Source: Epiperipatus broadwayi (taxonomy: Eukaryota > Onychophora > Udeonychophora > Euonychophora > Peripatidae). From it: DNA of 64,000 nucleotides. How positions within the stretch are numbered: position 1 is the stretch's first letter; each line of letters opens with the position of its first letter. Made by a program: the position numbers and the translations under genes. The notes under the pieces were generated by a model. The model was not told the origin of the DNA, ran no database searches, and saw nothing but the letters and a program-made list of their open reading frames with translations. This document shows, one piece after another, positions 12,338 through 20,449 of this stretch. The stretch lies in contig JAQFVV010006199.1 in assembly GCA_028023455.1 (NCBI GenBank), forward strand, positions 4,286,972 through 4,350,971, in the 5' to 3' direction.

Positions 12338-12594
12338 TTATAATTTTATACTCCTTGACTTCATATTAATAAACCTTGATATGATTGTATTTATTTCCAG
12401 TTCTGCACAAATATCATTTTCAATAGCAATTAATGCCAAATTAACAAGCCGTTTTTGTGACATAGTTGTTCTCAAGTAAGTTTTAATTAATTTTAACTTA
12501 GAAAAAGAGCGTTCACCGCTTGCAACACTAACAGGTAATGTTAATAATATTCTTAAAGCTATTGATAAGTTTGGCATAGATAAATTATTAGAAA
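12338..12594 (-). pseudogene. hAT transposase, C-terminal dimerisation region
   Basis: C-terminal piece of the transposase, separated from the rest by the PLE. The frame contains SGERSFSKLKLIKTYLRTTM, the hallmark of the hAT dimerisation domain (often annotated hAT C-terminal family), followed by RLVNLALIAIEND, also conserved. It ends at a stop at 12338. The residues TLNFI, encoded by the 18-bp target duplication at 12595-12612, also occur on the far side of the PLE at 14792-14809; joining at that point would be in frame (FETLNFI then VSNNL). The open frame reaching 12673 begins within PLE sequence and is not a natural start. Confidence 0.85.
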
Positions 12595-12612
12595 CTATAA
12601 AATTAAGTGTTT
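12595..12612. repeat. 18-bp target-site duplication, left copy
   Basis: CTATAAAATTAAGTGTTT occurs here and at 14792-14809, bracketing the PLE insertion. It lies within the hAT transposase frame, where it encodes TLNFI on the minus strand. Confidence 0.85.
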
Positions 12613-12640
12613 TTCTGAAGGTTTGTGATGATGGTGTTCT

Positions 12641-13428
12641 AGCTGTTTTTTTATATTGGACTATTTCCATCATCTAATATGTGTGTTGAATGTCTTTAGA
12701 AAAGTTTAATTTTTAGTTAAATATTCCAAATGCATTCAACTGTTAGTAATATCACAGCAAACAGGTTAGTATATGCACCAACTGTTAGTAATATCACAGC
12801 AAACAAATGTTAATAATATCACAGCAAACAGGTTAGTATATGCACTAACTGTTAGTAATATCACAGCAAACAGGTTAGTATATGCACAACGTTTCGAGAG
12901 GTATTTTTCTCCCCTCTTCTTCAGGTGTTGCTGGCCTGACCAGTGACAGTACTAGCATGGGATTCGAACCTGGGTCCTTAGATTCTTGATTATTGAAATT
13001 TAAGGTAATGCTCTAACCAACTGAGCCATCCTGCCAAAGGCAACAGTATGTAGTAATTTCATATACTTATCTATGAGGTTCCTCCTGATTTCTCCACTTT
13101 TTCCTCAGAGCAAAGTTGATTAGTGATTTCCATACATTATGTATAGTCACACTAGGTTGGCTTATGGGATTTTTTGCCATTGTCATGTGAGCAGCTTCTT
13201 TAAATTTTCTTCTTTGTACCTTTTCTTCTTTATCCAATATTTTTGTATTTTCCCAATTGAACGTATGTTCATTGGTCCATACATGGTCTGCTACCTTAGA
13301 CACATCTGTTTTCTCTCTTCTAATCATCAGTTTATGTTCTTGCGAGCGCTTTTGAATGGGACGGCTGGTCTCACCAATATATGTTCTTCCACATTCACAT
13401 GGTATTTCATAGATGCAGTTTTTTCTTT
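12641..13428 (-). repeat. PLE inverted arm, left copy
   Basis: Reverse complement of 14006-14793, equal in length and with only scattered substitutions by eye. It stops exactly where the plus-strand reverse transcriptase sequence begins (CGCTATGTGGATGAT at 13429). It carries, from the inside outwards, the nuclease frame, the tRNA-like module (12958-13036), the hammerhead-like motif (12889-12924) and reiterated units containing GTTAGTAATATCACAGCAAA (12739-12890). Confidence 0.85.
13067..13428 (-). pseudogene. GIY-YIG nuclease fragment of the inverted PLE arm
   Basis: Minus-strand frame starting within the junction. From KNCIYEIPCECGRTYIGET it carries the PLE-type GIY-YIG nuclease signature (IYEIPC and RTYIGET, with the cysteine pair CEC), then the region with DHVWTNEHTFNW and the C-terminal tail ending EEPHR. 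Compared with the other arm it has KRSQEH for KRLQEH, ISQPS for ISQSS and EEPHR for EEPYR. It has no reverse transcriptase in front. The first 22 or so residues of the open frame up to 13495 come from antisense reverse transcriptase sequence and are meaningless. Confidence 0.75.
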
Positions 13429-14367
13429 CGCTATGTGGATGATACATTTGTTGTATGGCCACATGGTGAAGCATTGCTACAAACTTTCTGGACACACATC
13501 AACAACATATCCCCTTCAATTAAATTTACAATAGAACCAGAACAAGAACAAAAATTGGCATTCTTAGATGTTCTTGTAACAAGACTCCCTCATGGCAAAA
13601 TCAAAACTACAGTTTACCGAAAACCTACACATACAGGAAAATACCTAGCCTATACATCTAATCACACCAGAAACACAAAACATGGAGTTATACTATCACT
13701 GTGGAACAGAGCAAAAGAAGTTTGTTCAGAAACTGGTGATTTGGAAAAAGAAAAGATCTATATAGAACAAACTCTTAAGAAAAATGGTTATCCATCAGCT
13801 GTTATTAAGAAAACATTAAACAGACAACAAAAAGAACCATCAAGAGAAAAGACAATTATTGGTACTGTAGTGTATCCATACATTCCAAAAATAGCAGACA
13901 AATTAAGGAAAATCTGCAATCAGTATAACATCAGAACAGCTTTTCAGAGCCATACCACACTACGAGGAATTCTAACATCTACAAAGCCTAAACTTGAAAT
14001 GCTGCAAAGAAAAAACTGCATCTATGAAATACCATGTGAATGTGGAAGAACATATATTGGTGAGACCAGCCGTCCCATTCAAAAGCGCTTGCAAGAACAT
14101 AAACTGATGATTAGAAGAGAGAAAACAGATGTGTCTAAGGTAGCAGACCATGTATGGACCAATGAACATACGTTCAATTGGGAAAATACAAAAATATTGG
14201 ATAAAGAAGAAAAGGTACAAAGAAGAAAATTTAAAGAAGCTGCTCACATGACAATGGCAAAAAATCCCATAAGCCAATCTAGTGTGACTATACATAATGT
14301 ATGGAAATCACTAATCAACTTTGCTCTGAGGAAAAAGTGGAGAAATCAGGAGGAACCTTATAGATAA
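13429..14367 (+). CDS. Penelope-like polyprotein: end of reverse transcriptase, linker and GIY-YIG endonuclease
   Basis: Partial coding region of a PLE. It opens on the catalytic box RYVDDTFVVW (RT domain, 13429-13458), followed by KLAFLDVLVTR and KPTHTGKYLAYTSN, typical of the end of PLE reverse transcriptases. A basic linker (about 13720-13990) leads to the nuclease, with CIYEIPCECGRTYIGET and the conserved EHKLMIRREK and NEHTFNW segments. The frame ends EEPYR and a stop at 14367. The open frame extends back to 13381, but those first 16 codons are antisense of the inverted arm. The fingers and most of the palm are missing. The nuclease is thought to nick target DNA for target-primed reverse transcription. 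The frame is intact, so decay since insertion is slight. Confidence 0.85.
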   Translation, partial: RYVDDTFVVWPHGEALLQTFWTHINNISPSIKFTIEPEQEQKLAFLDVLVTRLPHGKIKTTVYRKPTHTGKYLAYTSNHTRNTKHGVILSLWNRAKEVCSETGDLEKEKIYIEQTLKKNGYPSAVIKKTLNRQQKEPSREKTIIGTVVYPYIPKIADKLRKICNQYNIRTAFQSHTTLRGILTSTKPKLEMLQRKNCIYEIPCECGRTYIGETSRPIQKRLQEHKLMIRREKTDVSKVADHVWTNEHTFNWENTKILDKEEKVQRRKFKEAAHMTMAKNPISQSSVTIHNVWKSLINFALRKKWRNQEEPYR

Positions 14368-14398
14368 GTATATGAAATTACTACATACTGTTGCCTTT

Positions 14399-14478
14399 GG
14401 CAGGATGGCTCAGTTGGTTAGAGCGTTACCTTAAATTTCAATAATCAAGAATCTAAGGACCCAGGTTCGAATCCCATG
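14399..14478 (+). other. tRNA-like module in the PLE tail
   Basis: Begins GGCAGGATGGCTCAGTTGG and has a canonical A-box-like D arm (TGGCTCAGTTGGTTAGAGCG) and a perfect B-box/T arm (CAGGTTCGAATCCC). Between them CCTTA and TAAGG can form a 5-bp stem, but the loop is about 20 nt rather than 7 and the acceptor stem is not closed, so it is not a working tRNA gene. It may act as an RNA polymerase III promoter or as a structural element. The same module is at 12958-13036 (inverted), and in decayed form near 5990-6060 and 9005-9090. Confidence 0.7.
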
Positions 14479-14509
14479 CTAGTACTGTCACTGGTCAGGC
14501 CAGCAACAC

Positions 14510-14545
14510 CTGAAGAAGAGGGGAGAAAAATACCTCTCGAAACGT
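14510..14545 (+). ncRNA. Hammerhead-ribozyme-like motif in the PLE tail
   Basis: The RNA would read CUGAAGA (core 1, CUGANGA), one extra A, stem II GAGGGG with CCUCUC, and GAAAC (core 2). PLEs are known to carry hammerhead motifs in their terminal repeats. The extra A and a stem III I cannot define leave activity uncertain. An inverted copy is at 12889-12924; decayed counterparts lie near 5945-5975 and 9110-9160. Confidence 0.5.
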
Positions 14546-14547
14546 TG

Positions 14548-14690
14548 TGCATATACTAACCTGTTTGCTGTGATATTACTAACAGTTAGTGCATATACTA
14601 ACCTGTTTGCTGTGATATTATTAACATTTGTTTGCTGTGATATTACTAACAGTTGGTGCATATACTAACCTGTTTGCTGTGATATTACTA
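14548..14690 (+). repeat. Short reiterated units in the PLE tail
   Basis: Three units of about 40 bp containing ACTAACCTGTTTGCTGTGAT and TATTACTAACAGTT, one partly duplicated internally (AACATTTGTTTGCTGTG). The inverted arm repeats the same pattern at 12739-12890. Confidence 0.7.
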
Positions 14691-14791
14691 ACAGTTGAAT
14701 GCATTTGGAATATTTAACTAAAAATTAAACTTTTCTAAAGACATTCAACACACATATTAGATGATGGAAATAGTCCAATATAAAAATACAG

Positions 14792-14809
14792 CTATAAAAT
14801 TAAGTGTTT
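14792..14809. repeat. 18-bp target-site duplication, right copy
   Basis: CTATAAAATTAAGTGTTT, identical to 12595-12612. It shows where the hAT transposase frame was interrupted. Confidence 0.85.
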
Positions 14810-17027
14810 CGAAAGGGTTTTGAGAATTTAAAAAATCCTTTTGAAAAATATCTCGAAAAGCACATAATTCGTCGAATAAATCTGTAGCATTAATATCTTT
14901 ACTGTTATCAAATTTCAAAATATTTTCTAAATCTTTGCATTTTGCTTGTAACTCGCTCTTATTAATTTCTGATATTTTATATAGAAAATTGAAATTATTA
15001 TAACATGCTTCGAGGAGTTCAAAGCGTTCTGTTAAAGAATTAATCGCTACATCTAAAAGTGTAAAAAACATGTTTATTTTAAATTTTTCTTCAGGTATTT
15101 GAGGTGTTTCGTCCTGATGCTCGTAATCAAATTGACGAGATTTTTTCCGTTGTCGAACTTCTTTGGCAGTTTTAAATTCTTTCTCTTCATCAACTTCTTC
15201 GCTAAGTTCATCTGCAATTTTGAGAATGTTTTTGAAATTTGAATCTGATCGATATTCTCGTAAAAATTTATTTAGATTTGCGATCGATTCTAAAGCAAGT
15301 GAAGCATTCATATTTACATTTTGGAGCACTTTACTGACAGGATTTATTCTATTTAATATATCATGCCAAATTATTAAAGAACAAATAAATTTGTAATCCT
15401 TAAGGTTAGTGCAGAGTGATTGAGCTTCATGTTGAATTTCTCTATTAAAAGATTCGTTGTTCATTATTTCATAGAGTGCATCATAAATTTCACCCAACTG
15501 ATACCGTAGAGGCCGGATTGCATCAATTCTGCTTTCCCATCATGTTTCTGATGGTTGTTTTAGAGTTAAAGTTTTAATAAATTTTAAAAGGATTGACCAC
15601 CGTTTATAAGATGATGAAAAAAAAATTGTATATTTTTTGAACAATTGCAAAAAAACCAATTGTATCTACATTGACTTTGGCGGCATCGTTTATGATTAAG
15701 TTTAAAGAACATGGTACGTAAAATGCACGAGGGTTTTTGGTTAAAATCAAATTTTGAAGTCCAGCCTTTTTGCCTTTCATGTTGGCCCCATTATCATACC
15801 CTTGACCACGCATGTCTTCAATGGGAATCTTCCATTTTTCCAGTTGTTCAATTATTGTTGTACATAAACCTCATCCAGTGGAATCTGTTATATCTATGAA
15901 ACCTAAAAAGTTTTCTCTAATTTTAACCGTTCCATTATTACAAAAACGAAGCGAATAATTATGGTCATTTGTTCAGTTTTACTTGCATCTGGTGTACAAT
16001 CTAAAATAATAGAATAATATTTGGATTTCTTTATCGATAATAAAATTGTTTCCCTAATTGCTGTACTTAAAATTTCCAATAATTCATTTTGGCTATCTTT
16101 GCTCAAATAATGTACTCTATTGTTTTGATCTAGGGCCCTCTCAACATGATTTTCCATAACGGGATCAAACTTCGCAAATAATTCAATTAATTTTAAAAAA
16201 TTTCCGTTATTTTTTTCGTATAATTTATCAGATGATCCGCGAAATGCTAAATTTTGACTACCAAGGAATTTGATAATTTCAATCAGCCATTCCAAAACAC
16301 TCCTCCAATGTTTCTTTTCCATTTCATATAAATTTTGAGATTGACAATCAATAGTAATTTTGTTTTTTAATCTTTTCTCAAGTTCATTCCAATTCAATAA
16401 ACTTTTCATGTGAGCCATAATAGTTTCATGACTGTGTAAAGTTGTACTTAAATTTCTCCAATTATTGTATCCTTCTATGAGGCTAGATTCAGTAGATCCA
16501 AAAACTTTGCAACAAAAGCAAAACACAGAGTTCAAAATTTCGGAATAAATAAGCCATTTTCGAAAAACTACTTCTCCGTTTTCCATTTTTCTATTATAAT
16601 ATACATCAGAAAATTTACGGCCATGTACATCGTTCAGATATATAATATCTTTCTTTTGAACAGGCCCCATTTCTACTAAAATAACACGTAGTTTGTCATC
16701 GATTTTATTCCATTCAGCTGGATCTTCTAAATTTGTACACATTTGATATGATATTGGCACAATGACTTTGTTGTCACTTAACTGTTTCTTACTAAAATCT
16801 TGTTCAATATTTTCAACAGTTCCCTGTGATCTAGATGATGTGCACGGTTCTGGTTCTTGTTGAGTATAAGCTATTTCAGAAGCAGTTGATATTTTAAGAT
16901 ATTTATTAAGTGATCCACTTTGTTTTTTAATGTTTGCTATTTTTTCAGCTTGGCGTTTACGATTTTGTGCACCGGATAGTTTTTTCTTAGTTTTTGATTC
17001 CATATTACTTTTACTCATGAATGCCAC
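14792..17027 (-). pseudogene. hAT transposase of the ZMYM1/TTF-finger type, N-terminal and central part
   Basis: Minus-strand gene in three broken frames. 17027-15903 (MAFMSKSNMESKTKKKLSG...) has a basic N-terminus, then VFRKWLIYSEILNSVFCFCC, the TTF-type zinc finger region, and the start of the DUF4371-like catalytic fold. 15813-15604 carries RGQGYDNGANMKGKKAGLQ and YVPCSLNLIINDAAK, standard motifs of this group. 15497-14792 is the helical region up to NPFETLNFI, where the PLE entered. Visible defects are a frameshift near 15955, a TGA at 15871-15873 (after DITDSTG), a frameshift at the A-run 15617-15625, and a TGA at 15540-15542 between SET and WESRIDA, probably from CGA. In the family the protein excises and pastes the element; this copy is inactive. 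Confidence 0.85.
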
Positions 17028-18225
17028 TTTAAAATAATTTTCAAATGTAATAAATAAATAAATACGGACTCTAATTTATATATTTACATCATGTATCTTA
17101 ATACTTAAGATTATATATCGCTAATTTAGATGTCCAACACAAATTACTTCTTACGCCAAAATACAAAACTCTATACGCGGAGGGGAAGAAGTTGTTTAAC
17201 TTGTTTACCTAAAAAAGGCAGCTAATAAATTGGAAATATTCAGCCATTGACATTAAAAATGGTCAGGTTTTAAAATAACTCAAGTGTCCAGTTTTTTACG
17301 CTTGATTGAACATTTTAGTTTTACCATTGGCAAGATTTTCTTTTGTTATCATATATTTTTCTAATTAACACAGGTGGCCTGCCAGGCCTGATTTGTGATT
17401 TCAATAGAAAATTTCCTGGGATTATAATTATTGTTTACAAGTTCTTACTAAGATTTTAAAATTTGCGATAAACATCATAAGCAAACGTATGTAATTAATT
17501 TGCAAACCTAATTAGTATGCAGAAAAAATAGACTTTTGACAACGATTAAAATATATAAAATAAAAAGTAAACTGAAAATTATATTAAGTTTACTGGAATT
17601 ATACCTATAATATATATTACATACATGTTCGAATATTTATATCAAATTATTATTTAAATAAAAAATTAGAAAATGTTTTATTTTGCAATATTATAATCGT
17701 TTCTTACGACTTCAAAATTATGTACATGATCTAATATATATATACGCATATACATACATAAGTTCTAATTTATAATACTTTTAGTGTGTGTTTATTTATA
17801 TATTTGCTAGCAGAAAGTTACTTATAGTTTACTATAAGCAGTACTATATATATATATAAACATTACAATATGAAATTTGTAATATAATAAACTTTATGTT
17901 TAGTTTATTGTTCATGATAAATAATAGATTTGATTGTTTTATATTTTTAATATTAAGCAGAGCTTGTGTGCAGGCCTGCTTGTGTGTGTCATTTAATAAG
18001 ATATAATATGACTTCATATGATTTTCAATAATCTACTCTCAATAATTTTTGTAAATAAACATTTGAGAATAATATTCTTCAAATGTGAGTATTTTTGTTA
18101 GTAGAGTTTTAATTTCTCAGGGATGGCGCCTTCTTTTTCAGATACTAATCTCTCAGTGATGGTGCCACCTTCTGCCAGTGCCCGCATGCCTAGCATGCGT
18201 TGCATGCCCGCTTCCGCCGGCCCTG
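17028..18225. other. Non-coding right end of the hAT element
   Basis: About 1.2 kb upstream of the transposase start, A+T-rich, ending in a C+G-richer subterminal part (18118-18225). That part has a diverged tandem pair (CTCAGGGATGGCGCC... and CTCAGTGATGGTGCC...) and GCATGC motifs that could be transposase binding sites. The transposase promoter should lie here; no convincing TATA box was singled out. Confidence 0.5.
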
Positions 18226-18233
18226 TCAATATG

Positions 18234-19174
18234 TTCTTTAACTTACTGGGTATGATAATATAAAATCAACTATTGTAAAATCCCTTCTTTGGATTTTATA
18301 TGTGAAATAAATAAACAATACAAGGTTTCCTAAAAAAAGATTTATAATGAATTTTTTGAGCATAATTTTTGTTGACAAGACAGATCTCAAATTATAAAGA
18401 TTATTGATAAGATATCCAAAAGACATCTATTGTTAATTGCTTTCATTGGAAAGATAAGACTGAGAATGAAATGTAATGGAAAACTACAATTAAGGCATTG
18501 AAGTCTTTGAAAAACAAAATGTTTGCTGCAGAAGAAGTTAAAAGGGCACACCAAAATACCAAATAAACAAAATAGCATATAAACAGAATATTGAACCAGT
18601 TGTGTTTTCTATGTAGACATTATTAGTATTGGATTGATTGATTTGTATTCATAGACACATTTTTATTGTATTTTTTGTCTTTCTTTTTTTGAGTTGAAGA
18701 AATTGTCATATTCATTTGTAAGAAGCTGCTATAATACTTTTTTGATAATAATTTGCTTTCTAAATATTCTAACTGCTTTTAATCAAAATATATACCTGTA
18801 ATGTAAATTCTTTCATCTGTGTTTCAGTCCATTTTTGTTTGTTTATTTTGATTATTTTTGTTATTTTTTATCTATTTTTTTTTAATTTTCTAATTATTCT
18901 TGATGTAGTAAAAAGTATAATTCGTATGTATCAAGTATTTTTTGTCTATTTTATCAGATGACTTTTCATATATGTATATATCTTTTAATCAGTTTATATT
19001 TCTTTAATATTTTATTCAATCTTTATTAATTCAGAAAAGAATGTTTAAAATTTTGACTAGATTTAAATAAAAAAAGAAATTCCATTTTAAATTTATAATC
19101 AAATAGAATTTTGTTGTAGCTCTTACTACACACATATGCACTTAATTAGAAGTTATATTGTTATTTACATACTT
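18234..19174. other. A+T-rich spacer
   Basis: Minus-strand frames at 18238-18426 and 18387-18578 are hydrophobic, short and without motif; treated as chance. Confidence 0.5.
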
Positions 19175-19380
19175 TTGAGTTATAGAATAGATTTGTTGAA
19201 AATTATTTTGGGAATGGGCACAAAATGAATAGTTTTACAATTAAAATTAAAAATGCCTTTCATATTATAAAATAATATTTTTAAGATAATTATGAAAAAC
19301 TATAAAAAATTCACTCTAAACGAATATTTTGTGCACATCCCAAAACAATTTTAACAAATCTATTCTATAACTCAAAACTA
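19175..19380. mobile_element. Palindromic MITE-like element
   Basis: Arms of about 58 bp: 19177-19235 (TGAGTTATAGAATAGATTTG...) and 19319-19377 (...CAAATCTATTCTATAACTCA) are reverse complements with few mismatches, separated by about 85 bp of A+T-rich sequence. No coding frame. Confidence 0.6.
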
Positions 19381-20449
19381 TTCAAGAAAACCAAGTAACA
19401 GTTGTATTGTATTAGACTGACAAGGCTAAAGTATTTTTCATTTACTTTAGATATCAGACCATAAACAAATTGGAACATTTAGAATATAGATTGTTAAAAA
19501 AAATTAAGATAAGATGAAAAGAATGAAAAAGACAGTTTTTTTCTTTTGTTTTATATAACAGTAACAATAATTAGGAATGCTTGGATAAATTTATGGATGT
19601 AATGACATAAATTTAAAAATGAGAGTCAATATTGGAGAATTTGGAGACTTTAGATTGATAGAAGAAGTAGATGATTTCAAGTAATATATAATGTTCTCAT
19701 AGGAAAGATATGTAAAAATTGACCAATAATTTCTGAGAAACTTCTGGTTTAAGAAGACACACTTTTTATATCATAATATATGCCACCATTAGTTTTTGTC
19801 TAGTTGACAGGTCATTACTAGCAGAGGAAATTATTTGAGATTTAGAATTATCACTGAATTTACTAGTTCAGGTAAAATTATTTTAATCCATATATCTATT
19901 TTTGAAAAACTCTATTATCCAAACAAACTTCAAAAGATGATCTTTAATCTTGAACAACAAATAAATTAAGTTATACACATATTTACAAGCAACGTTAAAG
20001 AGGAAACAATCACTAAATGTCTTTAAATTAATAAACCTAATTGTAATGAGCTGCTGCTTTTTTCTCTTAAAATAGATTTGATTTTACAATATCGACTCAT
20101 TAATAATTACTAAAAATAAATGACTTCCTTTACAATAAATCCTTATTTGTTGATTTTAATTATCTATTTTGATATAAATCAGAGAGGTAGGTTTTATGTT
20201 TAACAGTTTTCACTAAATGTATATATTATTAAATACAATCTATTATTTAGACACTTGCAAATCATTGTAGAGTCACTACTAGAATACTTTTGAGTCTTAA
20301 AAAAAATAAATTATTTTTTAATCTTTTATTAATTTATAGTACATTAATAGGATTTTTGATTTATTTGTTATATGTATTGATTTATATTTGTACATGGAAA
20401 GGATAATAAAGGCATAAAATGTAATAAACACATGGATATAGACTTAATG
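19381..20449. other. Unclassified A+T-rich spacer
   Basis: Nothing recognised beyond short A/T tracts. Confidence 0.5.

Larger units (their letters stand above)
12613..14791 (+). mobile_element. Penelope-like retroelement inserted in the hAT transposase
   Basis: Composition: 28 bp of extra sequence (12613-12640), a 788-bp arm in minus orientation (12641-13428), 577 bp of unique plus-strand sequence coding for the end of the reverse transcriptase and the linker (13429-14005), then the matching 788-bp arm in plus orientation (14006-14793, overlapping the target duplication by two bases). The arms contain the GIY-YIG nuclease, a tRNA-like sequence, a hammerhead-like motif and short tandem repeats. 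This resembles the known PLE habit of carrying a truncated second copy as terminal repeat. The 5' part of the reverse transcriptase is absent, so the copy is not autonomous. Confidence 0.85.
14006..14793 (+). repeat. PLE arm, right copy (nuclease, tRNA-like, hammerhead-like, tail)
   Basis: Counterpart of 12641-13428. It ends against the right copy of the 18-bp target duplication. Beyond the coding stop it holds the tRNA-like sequence (14399-14478), hammerhead-like motif (14510-14545), reiterated units with TGCATATACTAACCTGTTTG (about 14548-14690) and an A+T-rich terminus. Confidence 0.85.
11463..18225 (-). mobile_element. hAT-superfamily DNA transposon, nested insertion inside
   Basis: Termini are CAGGGCCGGCG at 11463 and, inverted, CGCCGGCCCTG ending at 18225. 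Both sides carry the 8-bp duplication TCAATATG (11455-11462 and 18226-18233), as expected for hAT. Subterminal GCCCGCATGC/GCATGCGGGC motifs recur at both ends. The transposase gene runs on the minus strand from 17027 to 12338 and is broken. A PLE (12613-14791) lies inside it and a fold-back element (11538-12195) near the left end. Without the PLE and its duplicated target the element would be about 4.6 kb. It cannot encode an active transposase as it stands, but its ends look intact enough to be mobilised by a related enzyme. Confidence 0.85.

Noticed and set aside
12338-12673. Complete 111-aa gene starting MMEIVQYKK
   Set aside because: The first residues come from PLE and junction sequence; the rest is the C-terminus of the hAT transposase. 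It is a fusion by insertion, not a gene.
13139-13534. 131-aa frame with MYSHTRLAYGIFCHCH
   Set aside because: Antisense shadow of the nuclease coding sequence; the same shadow appears at 13972-14295 on the other strand because of the inverted arms.
14399-14478. Functional tRNA gene
   Set aside because: A and B boxes are good, but the anticodon region is a 20-nt loop and the acceptor stem does not close. Treated as tRNA-like.
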